56,194 bases of DNA from Pezizomycotina sp. ARF18. Its lineage: Eukaryota > Ascomycota. How positions within the stretch are numbered: the stretch's first letter is position 1; every line of letters starts with the position of its first letter. Shown one piece after another: positions 12,783 to 24,972 of the stretch. A program made the translations under genes and the position numbers. The stretch lies in the NCBI GenBank assembly GCA_002224055.1, contig AZLU01000145.1, positions 48,523 through 104,716 on the forward strand. Direction: 5' to 3'. The notes under the pieces are model-generated. The model was not told where the DNA came from and ran no database searches. It saw nothing but the letters and a program-made list of their open reading frames with translations.

Positions 12783-12851
12783 GTTTGGGGGTTTAGCATT
12801 GTCTCGTTATTTCGGCAATCAAGGGGGTCGAAAAGCTGTTGAATAACTTAG

Positions 12852-12871
12852 AAAAAAAAAAAAAAAAAAAA
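12852..12871. repeat. A20 homopolymer
   Basis: Uninterrupted run of 20 A in a gene-free stretch. Confidence 0.9.
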
Positions 12872-13427
12872 CTCTCCTTTCAACGACAACTCTCTCTCCA
12901 CGTGACCTCACGTAATCATGATGACTTTGAAATTGTTATGAAGTTTGAAAATCTTTCTCATTTGTATTAGTATCAGTCCATCTTTTTACTTAAGCAACCG
13001 TTTCACTGCGTTGAGAATGTTTCTCTTGATATTAAAAATGCTCATACTGGAGATGTTTTCACGATGAAATTATTTTTTTTTGTGGTACGTCAGTACGTCA
13101 GGACCGAGGTCGTGAGAAAATTCAAAGCGATATCGACGCATAGCCAGGATAATTTTCTAGGCAAGAGCCGGCGAGAAACTCGCCTCATGGCTTGAGGATG
13201 ACGTCGTCCCTCGTATTGGTACTGAAGCCACATTGTGGCACGGGCCACCTAAGCACAAGAACTTGAGAACTCTTCGACGCGAGGTGCTAACGCCCAAAGG
13301 ACCAACCCAGAGCGCGTCTACGATGCCAGAAAGTGCCGGACCCTAGCCGTACACGCTTTGAGAGTTTGTCTAGAGCGTCTTTGTAAAATAGCTCTAGCAA
13401 AGTACTCCAATAACAGGAGCACTGCAT

Positions 13428-13463
13428 GCGAGGTGCAAGGTGCGAGGTGCGAGGTGCGAGGTG
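13428..13463. repeat. 7-bp minisatellite, unit GCGAGGT
   Basis: Five head-to-tail copies of the heptamer GCGAGGT, the second copy reading GCAAGGT. It stands alone in unassigned sequence and is not in a recognised reading frame. Confidence 0.9.
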
Positions 13464-14534
13464 ATAGTATGGCCTAGTGCTAGGAGCAAACCCTTAGAGA
13501 AACAACAATGAAATCTTTGAGAGGACTGGTAGACGATGTGTTCCTAGGGAGCGATGACACCCCAGAGGAACTTTTCGGACGATAGATGGTGAGAGCGAAA
13601 TTAAGCTAGATAGATTCAAAGGGCGGTATATCTGCCGCTGCATGGTGACGACGCTTGCTCTGGGCGGTCATCGTGTGATCGAGGTGTTCTTTGGTTAGTC
13701 GGCGACTGCGAAAGGAAGCAATCCTGTGGAAAGAGCACAATTTGAGGCATCTAGTGATATTCCGCAAAGCAAATTTGCATGTTCTCATCATCTCGTCGGT
13801 CTCTTTAACCGACGTCGACGATGGAAAAGAGGTCTGAGCGAGCCCTCGAGATCGCGTCCAGATCATTAGTCTCGAGTTCAGCGGCTTTGGAGTCAGCACT
13901 AGCTCGCCGCAATTAGCTGCGAGCATCTCTTCGGTGCAGCTTTCACTTCAAAATGCGAAATTTTCATCTGGCCATTTATATAAATTCTTCACATGGAAGA
14001 CCATCCATGAGCAATTATTGGCTACGTTCGCGGTGGGAACTGAGCCTTCAAAATTTCCAACCTCACCACTCGCCTCCTGGCGCGGTGATCATTTTGCCAA
14101 GGTCGCGGTTGGGATGATCAGCGAGAGGCGAGGTTTCGCAGATCCCGTAATATTCTGTCATCGTGTAAATTTAGGGTAAGATAATTAAAGAAGCTGAACG
14201 GGAACAAGGTAACCAAGTAGCTCATTCGTTCGTTTGGTGGTCAGCCCTCATGAAGCATCAAATGTTTTGCTACCTGGTAAACACTGCCATTGACTCGGCG
14301 ATTGACAACACCAAGCTTCTCCCACGTTCACGTCCGTGGTCATACAACACACTGCGAGGCATCAGTATGCTACAGAGATGCTTGAAGGGTTATATATACG
14401 GACCTCCCGAGCGTAATTGAGAACGTTGAATCTTTCAACATGGTCTTTGTCTGAAATACCTCACTTAGTAGACGACAATTTTTCTACTACATATTTTTTT
14501 TTTTAAATATCACATTGGATTCAACTTTGACAAC

Positions 14535-16352
14535 ATGGCACTGAACTTGTCGCCTCAGATAAACCTACCAGCGAACACTCATGGCGCGTCGTCGTGATTG
14601 ATCCCAGTTTCATGGGATTCGGTAATCGAAGCTATCAGTTCTACGATTACTCCGGTACTAAGGATAAGCGCAACACGTTCTCTCAGAACCTGTTCGATGC
14701 TTTTTACGAGAAGACTGGTTCTCCATCATCGTCCGTGTCGGCGGGACGTCAATGTACTCAACTCATATTACCTCTCTCAGCATCGTTTATCGAAACACTT
14801 TGACTAACTGTGCCTTTTTACAGGGACAACACCAAATAACGACCCCAACGCCGTCAACCGTTGATACCCCGACGGCAACGGCGACGGCCTCCACTCAAAC
14901 GTCACCCTCGGAAAACCCTGGCTCGACACCTTCTCGCCTTCGACCACAACAAGTACATCATTCAAGTACCACTCGCGCGCCAACACGTCGACACACCGTC
15001 GAGTTCACAAAAGCTTGCGTTAGCGCCATGGGCGGTACAAAAAACCTCGAGGCGGTAGAAATCGGTAACGAGCCGGATCTGTACCCCAAGAAGGACAGGG
15101 CGCGGACTCGGCCCGCAGAATTACGGGGGGATTTAGGAAGTATGCGGATGCGATTAGGTAAGGGGAGCGGTTGGTGACGGAGGGCGTTCAGGTTTGACGT
15201 ATGCGTGGTTGGGGGGAATAGGGGGAGATGGACTGCGTGAGTTAACCATTCCGAAGGAGGCTGATGAAGATATTGAGGATCTTGCTGACTGTGTATTGTG
15301 ATAGTGAGGCCGCATTCACCGGCAACAACGCGATAGATAAAGAGGGATGGCGAAGACTGCTTCGGAGCATTAGTGAGTCAACCAAATTTTTTTACCGTGG
15401 ATGAACGCTAACAGGGGGGACAGCTACCAGGTTCACATCAAGACAAGCCGCGAGCATGCAGGACACCATCTGACCACAACTCCACCAAGAACGTCGTGAA
15501 CAGCTTAACGCAGACATCAACTGGCTGGCCAAGAACACAAGGACGTCCTTTATCCTCGGTGAAGTGGTGTCGCGCTGAGACTCGGCAAGGGTTTCCCTAT
15601 ATTTCAGCGCGACGTTTGGCGCCGCGCTGTGGACTGTTGACTTTGCGCTTTATGCTTTGACATGTATGTTTGCCTTCTAGGTTCTGTTATCTCCTAGAAT
15701 GAAGGTTCGCAGAAGGGCCTAACGGTTGTTGGTCCTTTTTCTTTTCTTTTTTTTTTCTTTTTTTTTTTCAGGGTGTCAAACGCGTGAACATGCAGATGGG
15801 CACCACTTGCCTTCTCCGCCTTTTTTTTTTCTTTTTTTTTCCAGGGTGTCAAACGCGTTGAACATGCAGATGGGCACCACTTCGCCTTCTCCGCCTGGAG
15901 CCCATCACGAAGGCCGCAAGAAGCAAACAACGCGGGCTTCTACGCCAGCTCTTTGTCGCCGACTCATCGGTAAAGACGCAACCTGCGCGTAAGGAACTCA
16001 ACGTCGACGCTAATCACCCGCACATTGTGGCTTACGCCTGACGAATGATAAATTGTCTTAAAGTCGTTGTAATCATTTGAAACATGGAGTAAGACGGTGG
16101 AGATAGGAAGAAGGTGGAATTTACGATTGGTGGTTGGACGGGTATAAGGTGCGAAGGTGGAGCTTTGCGTCGAATGGGGCGGGAGCAGAATGATATTACG
16201 TTAGGAGGGTTCGAGTGACGGAATTGAGAACGATGGGAAGCCGAGAAGAAGGTTGATAATACGAAGACGGTTGATGTTAAGGATAAGAAGATCACTGTGA
16301 CGTGAGCGCGACGGGCGTGTTGATTAAGCTTAAATCATTAGTTAAGGCGTGA
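14535..16352 (+). CDS. GH79-family glycosidase (beta-glucuronidase-like)
   Basis: Fungal GH79 enzymes are retaining glycosidases, usually acting on beta-glucuronides and normally secreted. Motifs in order: VVIDPSFMGF; IRVGGTS just before an intron at about 14750; NLEAVEIGNEPDLYP near 15045-15085, with the expected acid/base Glu in GNEPD; SFILGEVVSR near 15550, with the expected nucleophile Glu in LGE; then FGAALWTVDFALYALT. An intron starts at GTATGT (15664) and the next exon starts with GVKRVNMQMGTT. The C-terminal beta domain ends in KKITVTVSATGVLIKLK before a stop at 16350-16352. The start at 14535 is the nearest ATG, but I see no good signal peptide, so the true N-terminus may lie further up. 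Several one-base frame breaks are present. A 73-bp unit at the last intron/exon junction is duplicated. Confidence 0.75.
15769..15895 (+). repeat. tandem duplication at a GH79 splice acceptor
   Basis: The segment from the acceptor CAG to CTCCGCC occurs twice: 15769-15820 (52 bp) and 15842-15895 (54 bp). Each copy is preceded by a T-rich tract with a single C in it. Copy 1 differs from copy 2 only by two missing single bases (cgcgtgaac against cgcgttgaac; cacttgcc against cacttcgcc). Only copy 2 continues into the rest of the exon. Confidence 0.85.
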
Positions 16353-16564
16353 GGGTGATCTGATTTGAATTTTTTTTGACTATACTGTTAACATCATTTC
16401 CTTTCCTTTCAGCTTGCCATTATATGTAATTTATTGTAACCCGATGCACTAAATTGTACCATGTCATGTCGTTCGTAAACTTCCGACTCTGCTCGAAGAA
16501 AAGGCTCTTTTGAAAACGTAGCATTTTAAACTCCTTGGATATGTTGATTAGAATAGTAATGATA
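16353..16564. other. GH79 3' flank
   Basis: Short A+T-rich downstream region after the GH79 stop. I see no gene; a polyadenylation region is likely but no precise site can be named. Confidence 0.3.
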
Positions 16565-17873
16565 TTAACTATGTACACGAGTGTTTAATTGGCCAGAGAA
16601 GTTCTTCCAACCAGGCCACAACTTGGAAATTAATGCCCGTAAAATGAAGGGAGGTGAAAGGAAAGTACGCTTACGCCGTAAGTATAATATATCATTAATC
16701 GTATGACCAATATCGTTTAAAGAATCTTCCAAACAAGCTGGAAGGAAATCGGCGGCTACTAGTAGGGTGAAGTATAAAGGGTACAGAGACTCCTCGCGGA
16801 CATCAAGAAGGTATAGTAGAAGGCTTTTCAACAAGGCGGAAGTAGAGCCATTGCTGTCCACCCGCTGGACGTCTGAATGGATCTGTTCATGCTTGAGTTC
16901 GAAATATGTCTTCTCCTGGACTCAATCTGGCCAAGACGAGTTCCTTCGCTTTCGCCGCCATCTTCGGAGGTCTGGCTCTTCCTCCTGTGCATCTGAACGA
17001 ACGCGTTCATCGCGGGCACGCACTGGAAGGAACAGACTCGTCTGCTCCGCCCAGCCGACGTACATGCTCACGTAGCTCCAGTATTCGTGCCGAAACCGAG
17101 CGCGATCCAGAAATTGAAGAGCAGAACGCGATGCTAAAGATTCCAAGGCCAAACATGGCGCCGACGCCGATTACGCTGGCGCATGTGAAGGTGGTGACCT
17201 GCTTGAGACGAAGAAGGGATAAGAATGTGTATAGGACGGTCGGAGACCGGCGAGGAAAGTGAAGCCGCCGATGATTCGCAGCGCGAGCCACGTCTTGTAA
17301 ACGGCTCTTGGAATCCACTCCATCATGAAAAGATTATGACATGCGGATGAAGTATAAGAAGAACCAGTAAACGACGGTAGTAAAAGTACAACAACTAAAT
17401 GTATGTAAGAGGCCTCGTCAGCTAACAGTCGCAAGATAAGGTAGGCGATGGAAGTTTTTCTTTTATTTTTATTTTGTTTTGTGTTCTTGACCTCTCGATG
17501 GCAATGATCTCGGCGTCCGTGTACGGATAATCCGGCACGGGGTAGTGTAAACTTTCAACGCGTACGTATCCGCAGCGGCTTCGGCAAGGAACAGTATCCA
17601 TGTATGACAATGAGTACATCTGCAGCTTCCACGTCTTCCAGGAGAACAATTGCCTCGCCTATATACCCGGATGTACAGCCGCACTGATATAAGCAGAACG
17701 TAACTACTGTAGAGAGCCATTCTAAGCCTAGTGGAAGCGATAGTGAATGAGTTAACGAAGGAAACGTCGATATGCTTTGGGAATTTCTTGATAGTTTTTT
17801 TTTTAAAAAAAAAATGGCATAGGCATTCAAGCATGAACTTACGTTGTAGGCCCACGGTTTCATGAGAGGCGCC
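16565..17873 (-). CDS. possible membrane protein, family not recognised
   Basis: This is a weak gene call. An ATG at 17873 opens with MAPLMKPWAYN and a consensus GTAAGT donor follows at once. An acceptor-like TATATCAG near 17690 leads into a frame with YPVPDYPYTDAEIIAIERS. Further down come hydrophobic stretches in changing frames: VYKTWLALRIIGGFTFLAGL near 17300, FTCASVIGVGAMFGLGIFSIAF near 17160, and LLLYLLDVREESLYPLYFTL near 16790. The pattern suggests several membrane segments broken by introns and one-base indels, but I cannot name the family. The 3' limit is arbitrary. Confidence 0.25.
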
Positions 17874-18626
17874 ATGGTGATATATGAGGAATATAGGAAG
17901 GAGGACACGGAGGTAAGTGTGTGTTTTTGTAACGGAAGATAGAACGGAGACAAATGAAGGGGTGAGGAACAGTATATGAGTTCGTTGATATTACTTCAAT
18001 ACGCCTTTATAGCGTTTAGTCTCGATCTTTCACGGAACCAAAAACCTGTACGACCTATATAGCGATGGGCGAGCTGCCGGTCTTATATATAAAATTTTAC
18101 ATCTGGGACTCATCCGCTGATAAGTCACACCAGGAAAGTTTATCCGTGCATAGTTAAATGTGGATACCATCTCAGTTATCTCTTGTACAACACTTCGTCT
18201 ATTACATACAAACAACTACTTGGTATAAACATCGAGCGTGTGCATGTTACTTGTAATAACATAACTAATACAAACGTAATATTAATATCATCTGCAGTAT
18301 ATACATTCAACAATATACGTCAATTAGCGAGTTTGTTATTGCGTGAACCTTCATCTACTCTCTCCGGTCCGAGATGTCAATCAATATCAGCGAGACGAGC
18401 GACGTAGATGCCAAAACCAAACAAGTATATGTTGGAGAAGATCTGTCGACAATTTTAGTCTTGAGTTTTGGAGATTGGATCACAAAAACGTAATTTGTAA
18501 AACTTTACTAGTGCGCTACGAAAGAGGAGAAAGATAGAGGATTGCATCTTGTTCCACTGTCAGAGCCCGATAGGAAGCTAAACTCGCTCTAGAAGATCAG
18601 GCGATGAGGAATCAACGGCCACGTCT

Positions 18627-18658
<32 letters not shown>

Positions 18659-21430
18659 CAGGGGACTGTCTGCATATCCAGTGGCAACTGTTTTGTACCT
18701 GCAGAAGGTGATACATGCCAGGGAATACTTGTTCCTGTCGAATGATCTCTAGATGCTGTCGTCTGGTAGCTGAGAAGGAATTCGGCGATTTCATGAGAAA
18801 GAATTAAGAACATGTTCTGCCCAGGGCGAAGAAGCCATCTGACTTATTTGCAGTTACCGTGTCGGCATTACCTATCTACTAGGAAAACGGTGCCGAATTC
18901 GCCAATGAGATCGTAGTGGCGCCTGTGGGCATGCCCGTTCGTTTCATACCACAAAAATTTCTCTGCCAATGAGAGCCATTTGTTGATTACTTAGTGCTCA
19001 TTTTTCTTATCATGAATTGTCCAATGATGTCAAAAAGTCGCTGGCCCCTCCGGGTTTTTTCTCAGGAATTCCCCATACCGGTTAAGCACGGTTTTTTCCA
19101 CTTTCCCACGTTCAACCTTCGCTGCCGATCAAGCCGCGCACTTGCAAACAGCGCGAAATCCCCTGCGCTGGGCGTTATTGTCGTCTTCAGTCCGTCATAC
19201 TGGTTGCTTTGGAAAAGTTTATTCGTTTTGAGTCTGTATTGACTGGTTGATGTTGAGCAACGTACTTGGGGATCTGTTTAGACTGACTATCTGCCGGCAT
19301 TTCTTTGGTTATTCTAGTTTTATAAAGGACAAGATCGCGATCGTATGATGCTTTAAGGCGCTTGAAAAGCCAAGTCTAGTGTCGGCAAAAATATAGGAGT
19401 GAATTATTATCCTCGCAATATTTTAGCGAAGTCCTCACTCGCTAGCGTTTCTTGTGAAAGATAAAAATGGAGTACTTTCTATACTGGGCATGTAATTTAG
19501 GCCACTTGGATACACTCGAAACAGAAGATTCAAGGTATAGAGGCATGAAGGGCGAGAAGTTCTCAGAGCTAATCGATGTAGTGACGGGGGAAAATTGCTA
19601 TCATCCCGAACCGCAGAGATCGGGAAAGGCGGTGCTCGGGAGGGTCTCGCGTGGCACCGTAGACGGATGGATGAGAAGAGCGTATCGGGGCTCGTAGAAT
19701 TAATCAGAAAGTTTTAAGGTATTGATCCCTTTGATCGGATTGTTCTACACCATGTTTCGGAGAATACTTGAATCGATTCGTGTGAAATCATGCATTTCGT
19801 GATTAACCCTCTCGTTTAGCCTGTAAGCGAGTCAGTGATCTTTCCGAATCGAATGTTCCCGTTACCCTGTCTTTGAACTTGCTTCCCCCGAGATACTTCG
19901 GTAACGTGGAGCTTACGATCATGGTCTTTACTTCATAACTTCATTCACGTTCTGCATCAATGCTTTTTGCTAATGATGTCTTCATTCAGAGCATCTCTCT
20001 GATCATTCCATCCCAACGGCGTTCGTTTCTTAAAACGTTTTTCCTCCGCTTACATATCAATTACCAAGAAAAGCCAGGGGTTCCGTTATGCTCGAAAGTG
20101 TTTGCACAATTAGGCCACGGGTCAGAGGCTCTTTGTCATGATGAAACCATGATTTCATTTCATTCTCCTGCTCCTTCATTTCTCGTATTCTCAACGTAAA
20201 AAAGGGGGTTTTCCGATTGAATAATACTCTCATCATATTCGTATGCTTCCATATTCCTTCTTCTTTCTTTAAAGAAAAACAATTAACAATTATCGGACTC
20301 TCTTACGGTTTATCAACGACCTGATCATATATGAAAACGAACTGGTATAGGCGACACAGAGCATGCTATCATCCGCTCGAGATTTTACTACAGGTAGGTT
20401 CCTCTGTCGGTCGGCAAAACGCGCCAAAACTGATTATTTACAGCGAGCCCAGCAAGAAATCCTTTGTTGATCATGAGCGCGACCGTACAAGAACTTTGTT
20501 GAAAGGGGTGAGGGTAACTAATCGACACGTCTGGTGATATAGATAGTAGAGGAGGTAGACAGATGCTTCGACAGGCATGAGCGATGGAGACACTCAGTAA
20601 CATGCGGCTGGCGAATCGACACCTCACACGATCGTGACGCCGGTCCTGGTGCGCGAAATCGACATTACAGCGGGCGGGAACGGTCTATAAGACAGATGCT
20701 CGGCCTCGCGAAGTCAGGGCTTACGAAACATATCGTGAGGGTAAACATCAGCATGCTGGCTGTAGTGCTGAGCGGTTACTGCGCGGCGAATTCGAAGAGA
20801 TGTTCGTAGTGGACCACATTGGCAAAGCGCCTTTCAAATACCACGTTAGTAGCAACCTGTTACCATTGGCGCCGAGTTTCTTCGTGAGTTTTTAGCATGG
20901 CGGCAAGCATTGGACACGTGTACTAACTCTTACAATTTGCTCTCAACTCACTTCAGCGAGACATCGTACATTACTCGAACGTCGATAGCACCGCGTCGCC
21001 GCCGAAGCCCACCCTTGGGTCAACGAAAGTCAATCGGCATTCTTAGCATTTTTCGGAGGGCTGGCTGCTCCAAATGCACGTTTCAAAGAGCTATGATTGA
21101 TTCGAGATACCGCCTGCTCGACCACGCCGAAACCTCTTCCATCCGCAACTTCGCCTTCAACCTCATTCTCTGGCAGAACTTGGTTTGCTCGGGGTAACGG
21201 TCGATACGATGCACGTTTCCGTAACCACCTATACCCGTTACGAGCGGACGACATCTCCGAACCGATAAGGTAGGGCGACTCCCCCTTCGCAATTTATCTC
21301 TTTACCTGCTCAATTTCATTCGTAGTGCTATTTTTCTTTCTTTTTTCCTTTTTGCGAAATCATAAGACCATAAGTGAACTTGGTAAATTAATTCGGCGAT
21401 CGAGCTAATAATATAAATAGCGTTAAAAAC
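17874..21430. other. no recognisable gene; T31 tract
   Basis: I find no protein family on either strand. The frames at 18994-19242, 19467-19697 and 20910-21197 are all short and without recognisable motifs. A run of 31 T lies at 18628-18658. The remainder is ordinary mixed-composition sequence. Confidence 0.35.
18628..18658. repeat. T31 homopolymer
   Basis: Uninterrupted run of 31 T in unassigned sequence. It could be the A tail of a minus-strand retroposed sequence, but no partner sequence or target-site duplication was recognised. Confidence 0.85.
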
Positions 21431-21436
21431 TTCCAC

Positions 21437-21823
21437 TTGGACATCGAAAAGGCCTCAATGTTTCGTTTCCGCCCGTCACCCGGTATAAACGTCCCCTTGA
21501 TCGACCATACGAATTGGATGTACGAGCTCTTCGATCCGGCGTACAACCTCGAACGGTTTGAGCTCTCGTTCGAGGGCCGCTTCGAGAGCATGCTCAGCTT
21601 CGTCTTCGAGAAGTGCCCGAGGCGCCTAAGCGGCTGAAGAAGCTGACCATATCGAAGACCCTGACGGCGATAGAAGTTCTGCTCTCGGTCGTGAACGACT
21701 ACAAGGGACTGGAGTACCTGAAGCTGGAGGATGTGGTCTTGAACGAGGACGACGACAACTGGCTGAGGACTTGGCAGTTTGTGTTTGAGACAGCGTCGCA
21801 GCGATATCCACAAATAGCATGAT
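21437..21823 (+). pseudogene. C-terminal part of a fungal F-box/LRR-like protein
   Basis: Two overlapping frames join into one product with a single frame change near 21613-21637. The first has MYELFDPAYNLERFELSFEG and ends in FEKCPRRL. The second continues with LKKLTISKTLTAIEVLLSVV, GLEYLKLEDVVLNEDDDNW and a short tail. The alternation of leucine-rich strands with YL-L-L-D-V is typical of the C-terminal part of fungal F-box-associated proteins, which select substrates for SCF ubiquitin ligases. No N-terminal F-box was found upstream, so this is either a fragment or a gene whose 5' exons I cannot see. The family call is tentative. Confidence 0.35.
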
Positions 21824-23237
21824 CGATTTTGACTTCGTTAACCTGAGTTACCATGGAAATGTACGTTTTACTCTCCTTTTATTATGGTTTACAACATCCC
21901 TGTTATACTTTCCTCCATCTTTCACTCGGTGTCATGACTCGAGAAATCATTGCCAAATGTTTCACTTGTTGGAGACGGGATTATGCTAATATTTCGCCCC
22001 TTTAATGCTCTTCAGACAATTCAACGGCGCGATAATCCCCTGTATACCAGCCAGCAACCCGAAGACCAGGATCTCGCAAAGAGTTTGCCGCATTATCGCC
22101 AATAAGACTCGATCGGATATCGGAGGACATGGAGGCATGGTTCTGGCTCGTCGGCCAGCTCAACTCCAAGCGCGTCGCCATGGGGTTACGAAATTACACA
22201 AGGAAACGGTATCTATCGGATATCAAAGGGTCCTCGAATGGTGATAATTACGAACCATAGGATGGGAAATCCTGAAACATGCCTTAGTGTCGGGGAAACT
22301 CGGCTCTTTTTTGCTATTAATTTCATTGTACTATACTAATCATGTATCTGTCTATCAGAATCTTTAATTTTGGGCTGGGAAAATGGAATACCTTTAATCA
22401 TTCGTCGTTGTAATTACGCAATGACCTGTACATAGGATTGTATATAAGCCCTATAGACTTAATCATCTTCGCGAGTAATTCGCATTCCACCAATGTTTCC
22501 CAGTAAACGCACTGAAGGGCTGTAATGTCTTGTCCGAGAGCTCATGAGATGGAGATTCTCGGCAAAAGCGACAGCTAGCTTGGATGAACAGCAAACTGCT
22601 TAAGAATTTACTCTCGCTATCCTTGTGCCGTTCAGACCGAGTGGACGCCGCTCATTGGTCAAGTGCACTGTGAAAGAAGCTGTTTGGCTTAGAAATCGGT
22701 ATTCGGCAGTCCGGCAGATACTATCGGCTTCAATCTTTGAGTAAAAGATCTGATAACATTTTCCTGAGGCTCCACTTTCACTTCAGGGCAGAAATCACGC
22801 TTGCTTGGCCTTGCCGAAAGTTCCAGGATTTATAGATATTCCCTCTTTGAGTTTAAAGAAAGTACGGAATTGAGTAATTGAGTAATCGTGAACACCGAGT
22901 ATATATCTCCAATTAATAAATAGCTAAGTGCTTGGTACTATGTTTATTTCCGTTTAAAGCCCTAACGCCCTACGATGCATGGTTTACGTTACTGGGATGG
23001 TCAATGACGAGATTTTTTTTTTTTTGACCGGGATGAACTAGAGACAACGGTCAGGATTTTTAAGAATTGCAATTGGCGAACGTTATAAAACTATCGCTCT
23101 CAGGACCTGGACTGGAGTAAATCAAATTTTCCGTTTAGCAATAATCCTTCAGATCTCATTATCTGCCCAGGATTTGATTTGATCTAGCCTCACTGCCCTG
23201 TAAGCGTTTGCAGATATTACCAACTTTTAAGGAAACA
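21824..23237. other. no recognisable gene
   Basis: Mixed-composition sequence with only short frames. The part just before 23238 is the likely promoter of the monocarboxylate-type permease. No clear TATA box or other element can be assigned. Confidence 0.35.
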
Positions 23238-24616
23238 ATGTCACATTCAACGCCGTCTAGTCCATCGCCAGATTCTTCGACTTCTAGTTCCTTATGGAGA
23301 AGGAGCAAATCGATCTTCCCAGCGTAGAGAAGGCCCAGACACAGCAGCTCGAGGCCGTAACCACCTCCGCCCACCTGATGGCGGATACATAGCCTGGCTA
23401 CAATCGTCGTAGCTGGCTTCTCTTTTTCAAACGGCTGGGATCAGTAAAACGCCTATGGCCAATTCAGTCATACTACGAAAAGCAGAACCTTGCTGACCTC
23501 CGCGATCTCGTGATCGGATCAATACAAGCCTTCCTCCTAATGTTTGCGGTGTCGTAGCTGGACCGCTCTTCGACAAAGGCTACATGCGTCACCTTATCGC
23601 GGCTGGAACATCGCTTATATTTTTCGGGCTGTGGATGACCAGTATCTCGCATACTTACTACCAGGTCTTCTCTCGCAGGCAGTTACTATCGGTCTCGGTT
23701 GCGGATGTATCTTCGTGCCCAGCGTTGCTATTGTATCGACCTACTTCAAGGACAAGCGCAGCCTGGCGACGGGGATCGGAGCCACGGGAAGTGCGGTTGG
23801 AGGTATTGTCTATCCAGTCTTGCTTCGATACCTTGAACCCATTATTGGCTTCGCCTGGACTGTCCGTGTGATGGCGTTCGTAGTTCTTGCGACGCTGTCG
23901 CCCTGTTTGATCATCATCGCAACCGTCTACCGCCGACAAATATCCGCGCAAGTTCTTCCTGCCTAAAGCGTTTCTACAGCCAGCTACTCCCTCCTCACCG
24001 GAGCTATGTTTTTCACGCTCGCTGGTGTTTGGATCCCGCTATTTTATATTGGCACGTACGCTACCGGAGTTGCGGGTGTCACCAACAACGCTGCCTTCTG
24101 GCTTTTAACCGATCGTCAATCTCTCCAGCGCTTTCGGTCGGATTATCCCAACATGATAGCCGATAAAGTGGGGCCGCTCAACGTCATCACCGCCTGCCAT
24201 CCTGTCTTGCGCTACGCTCGCGTTCGGTGGTTCGGCATCAAATCGCTACAGGTTGGTCGTCTTCGCCGTCTTCTACGGTTTCTTTTCTGGTGGTGCCGTT
24301 AGCTTGCCTCCGAGCGTGATTGTTCGCATCTCTCACGGGCATTTGGATGAGGTCGGCGTTAGGATGGGGATGATCTTCACGATTGGCGCCTTTGGTCTGC
24401 TTGTTGGCAACCCGATTGCTGGTGTCCTTGTGAATAAGTATGGGTTTGAAGCGACGCAGGGTTTTTGTGCGCTATTATGCCGCGTCTGGTATCCTGCTTA
24501 TATGCGCTCGTTTGCGGAGGTTGGACCAAGTTAAGAGTCAGGGTATAGGTATCAGCATCACGACGGCCATGTACTGGACTCACGGGTACACAACGTACAT
24601 GTTCTCTACTAATTAA
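23238..24616 (+). CDS. MFS monocarboxylate-type permease
   Basis: This is a member of the monocarboxylate porter family (MFS), plasma-membrane carriers that in fungi often import organic acids or related solutes. From the ATG at 23238: a polar Ser/Pro-rich N-terminus; the family signature PPDGGYIAW near 23370; SIQAFLLMF; then IGLGCGCIFVPSVAIVSTYF, DKRSLATGIGATGSAVGG and IVYPVLLRYL. After 24006 come MFFTLAGVWIPLFYIG, NMIADKVGPLNVITA, VVFAVFYGFFSGGAVSLPPS and GAFGLLVGNPIAGVL. The product ends at the TAA at 24614-24616. The length of about 440 residues fits the family. Frame breaks, for example before the signature and near 23960, 24110 and 24240, fall within conserved sequence and look like single-base losses. 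The substrate cannot be told from sequence. Confidence 0.8.
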
Positions 24617-24773
24617 TATCTCTGTTCCTTCTACTCCTAAACGTCCATTTTACTTCTCTTTATCATTTCTTTATATAATTTCTCCACCTACCATTCTGCA
24701 TTAGAACGGAGTTTCTTGTGTTTTTACGAGCATAGCAGGTCACATTTCAGCAAACCAAGACTCAAAAAGTTTC

Positions 24774-24794
24774 AAAAAAAAAAAAAAAAAAAAA
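24774..24794. repeat. A21 homopolymer
   Basis: Uninterrupted run of 21 A about 160 bp after the permease stop codon. Confidence 0.9.
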
Positions 24795-24918
24795 TACACG
24801 AATCATAGAGCGCTGATTAGGTTTCCGTTGTCTGTTGATATGGAGCCGACGAGCCAGGATATGTGGGCCTCTGCGAAACATGCCTCATTGAAATCGATAT
24901 CTGTCATTTTCGCACACT

Positions 24919-24972
24919 AAATAATAATAAATAAATAAATAAATAAATAAAGAAAGAAAGAAAGAAAGAAAA
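24919..24972. repeat. TAAA then GAAA microsatellite
   Basis: Tetranucleotide TAAA units run into GAAA units without a break, downstream of the MFS permease. Confidence 0.9.

Larger units (their letters stand above)
12437..14534. other. no recognisable gene; simple repeats
   Basis: Upstream flank of the histidine kinase followed by unassigned DNA. The open frames at 13606-13926 (-) and 13934-14179 (+) match nothing I know and lack supporting context. The simple repeats at 12688-12782, 12852-12871 and 13428-13463 are listed separately. Confidence 0.4.

Noticed and set aside
12392-12799. 135-codon minus-strand frame rich in Ile, Leu and Phe
   Set aside because: The hydrophobic part is a translation of the TAAA/TAA microsatellite; only its last codons (from 12436) may be the histidine kinase start.
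13140-13600. Possible transposon remnant with a short hairpin (GGCGAG-AAA-CTCGCC) near the minisatellite
   Set aside because: No terminal repeats, no protein motif and no second copy in the window to support it.
15694-15992. Phe-rich and Lys-rich frames on both strands
   Set aside because: They arise from the T-rich intron tracts around the duplicated GH79 splice acceptor.
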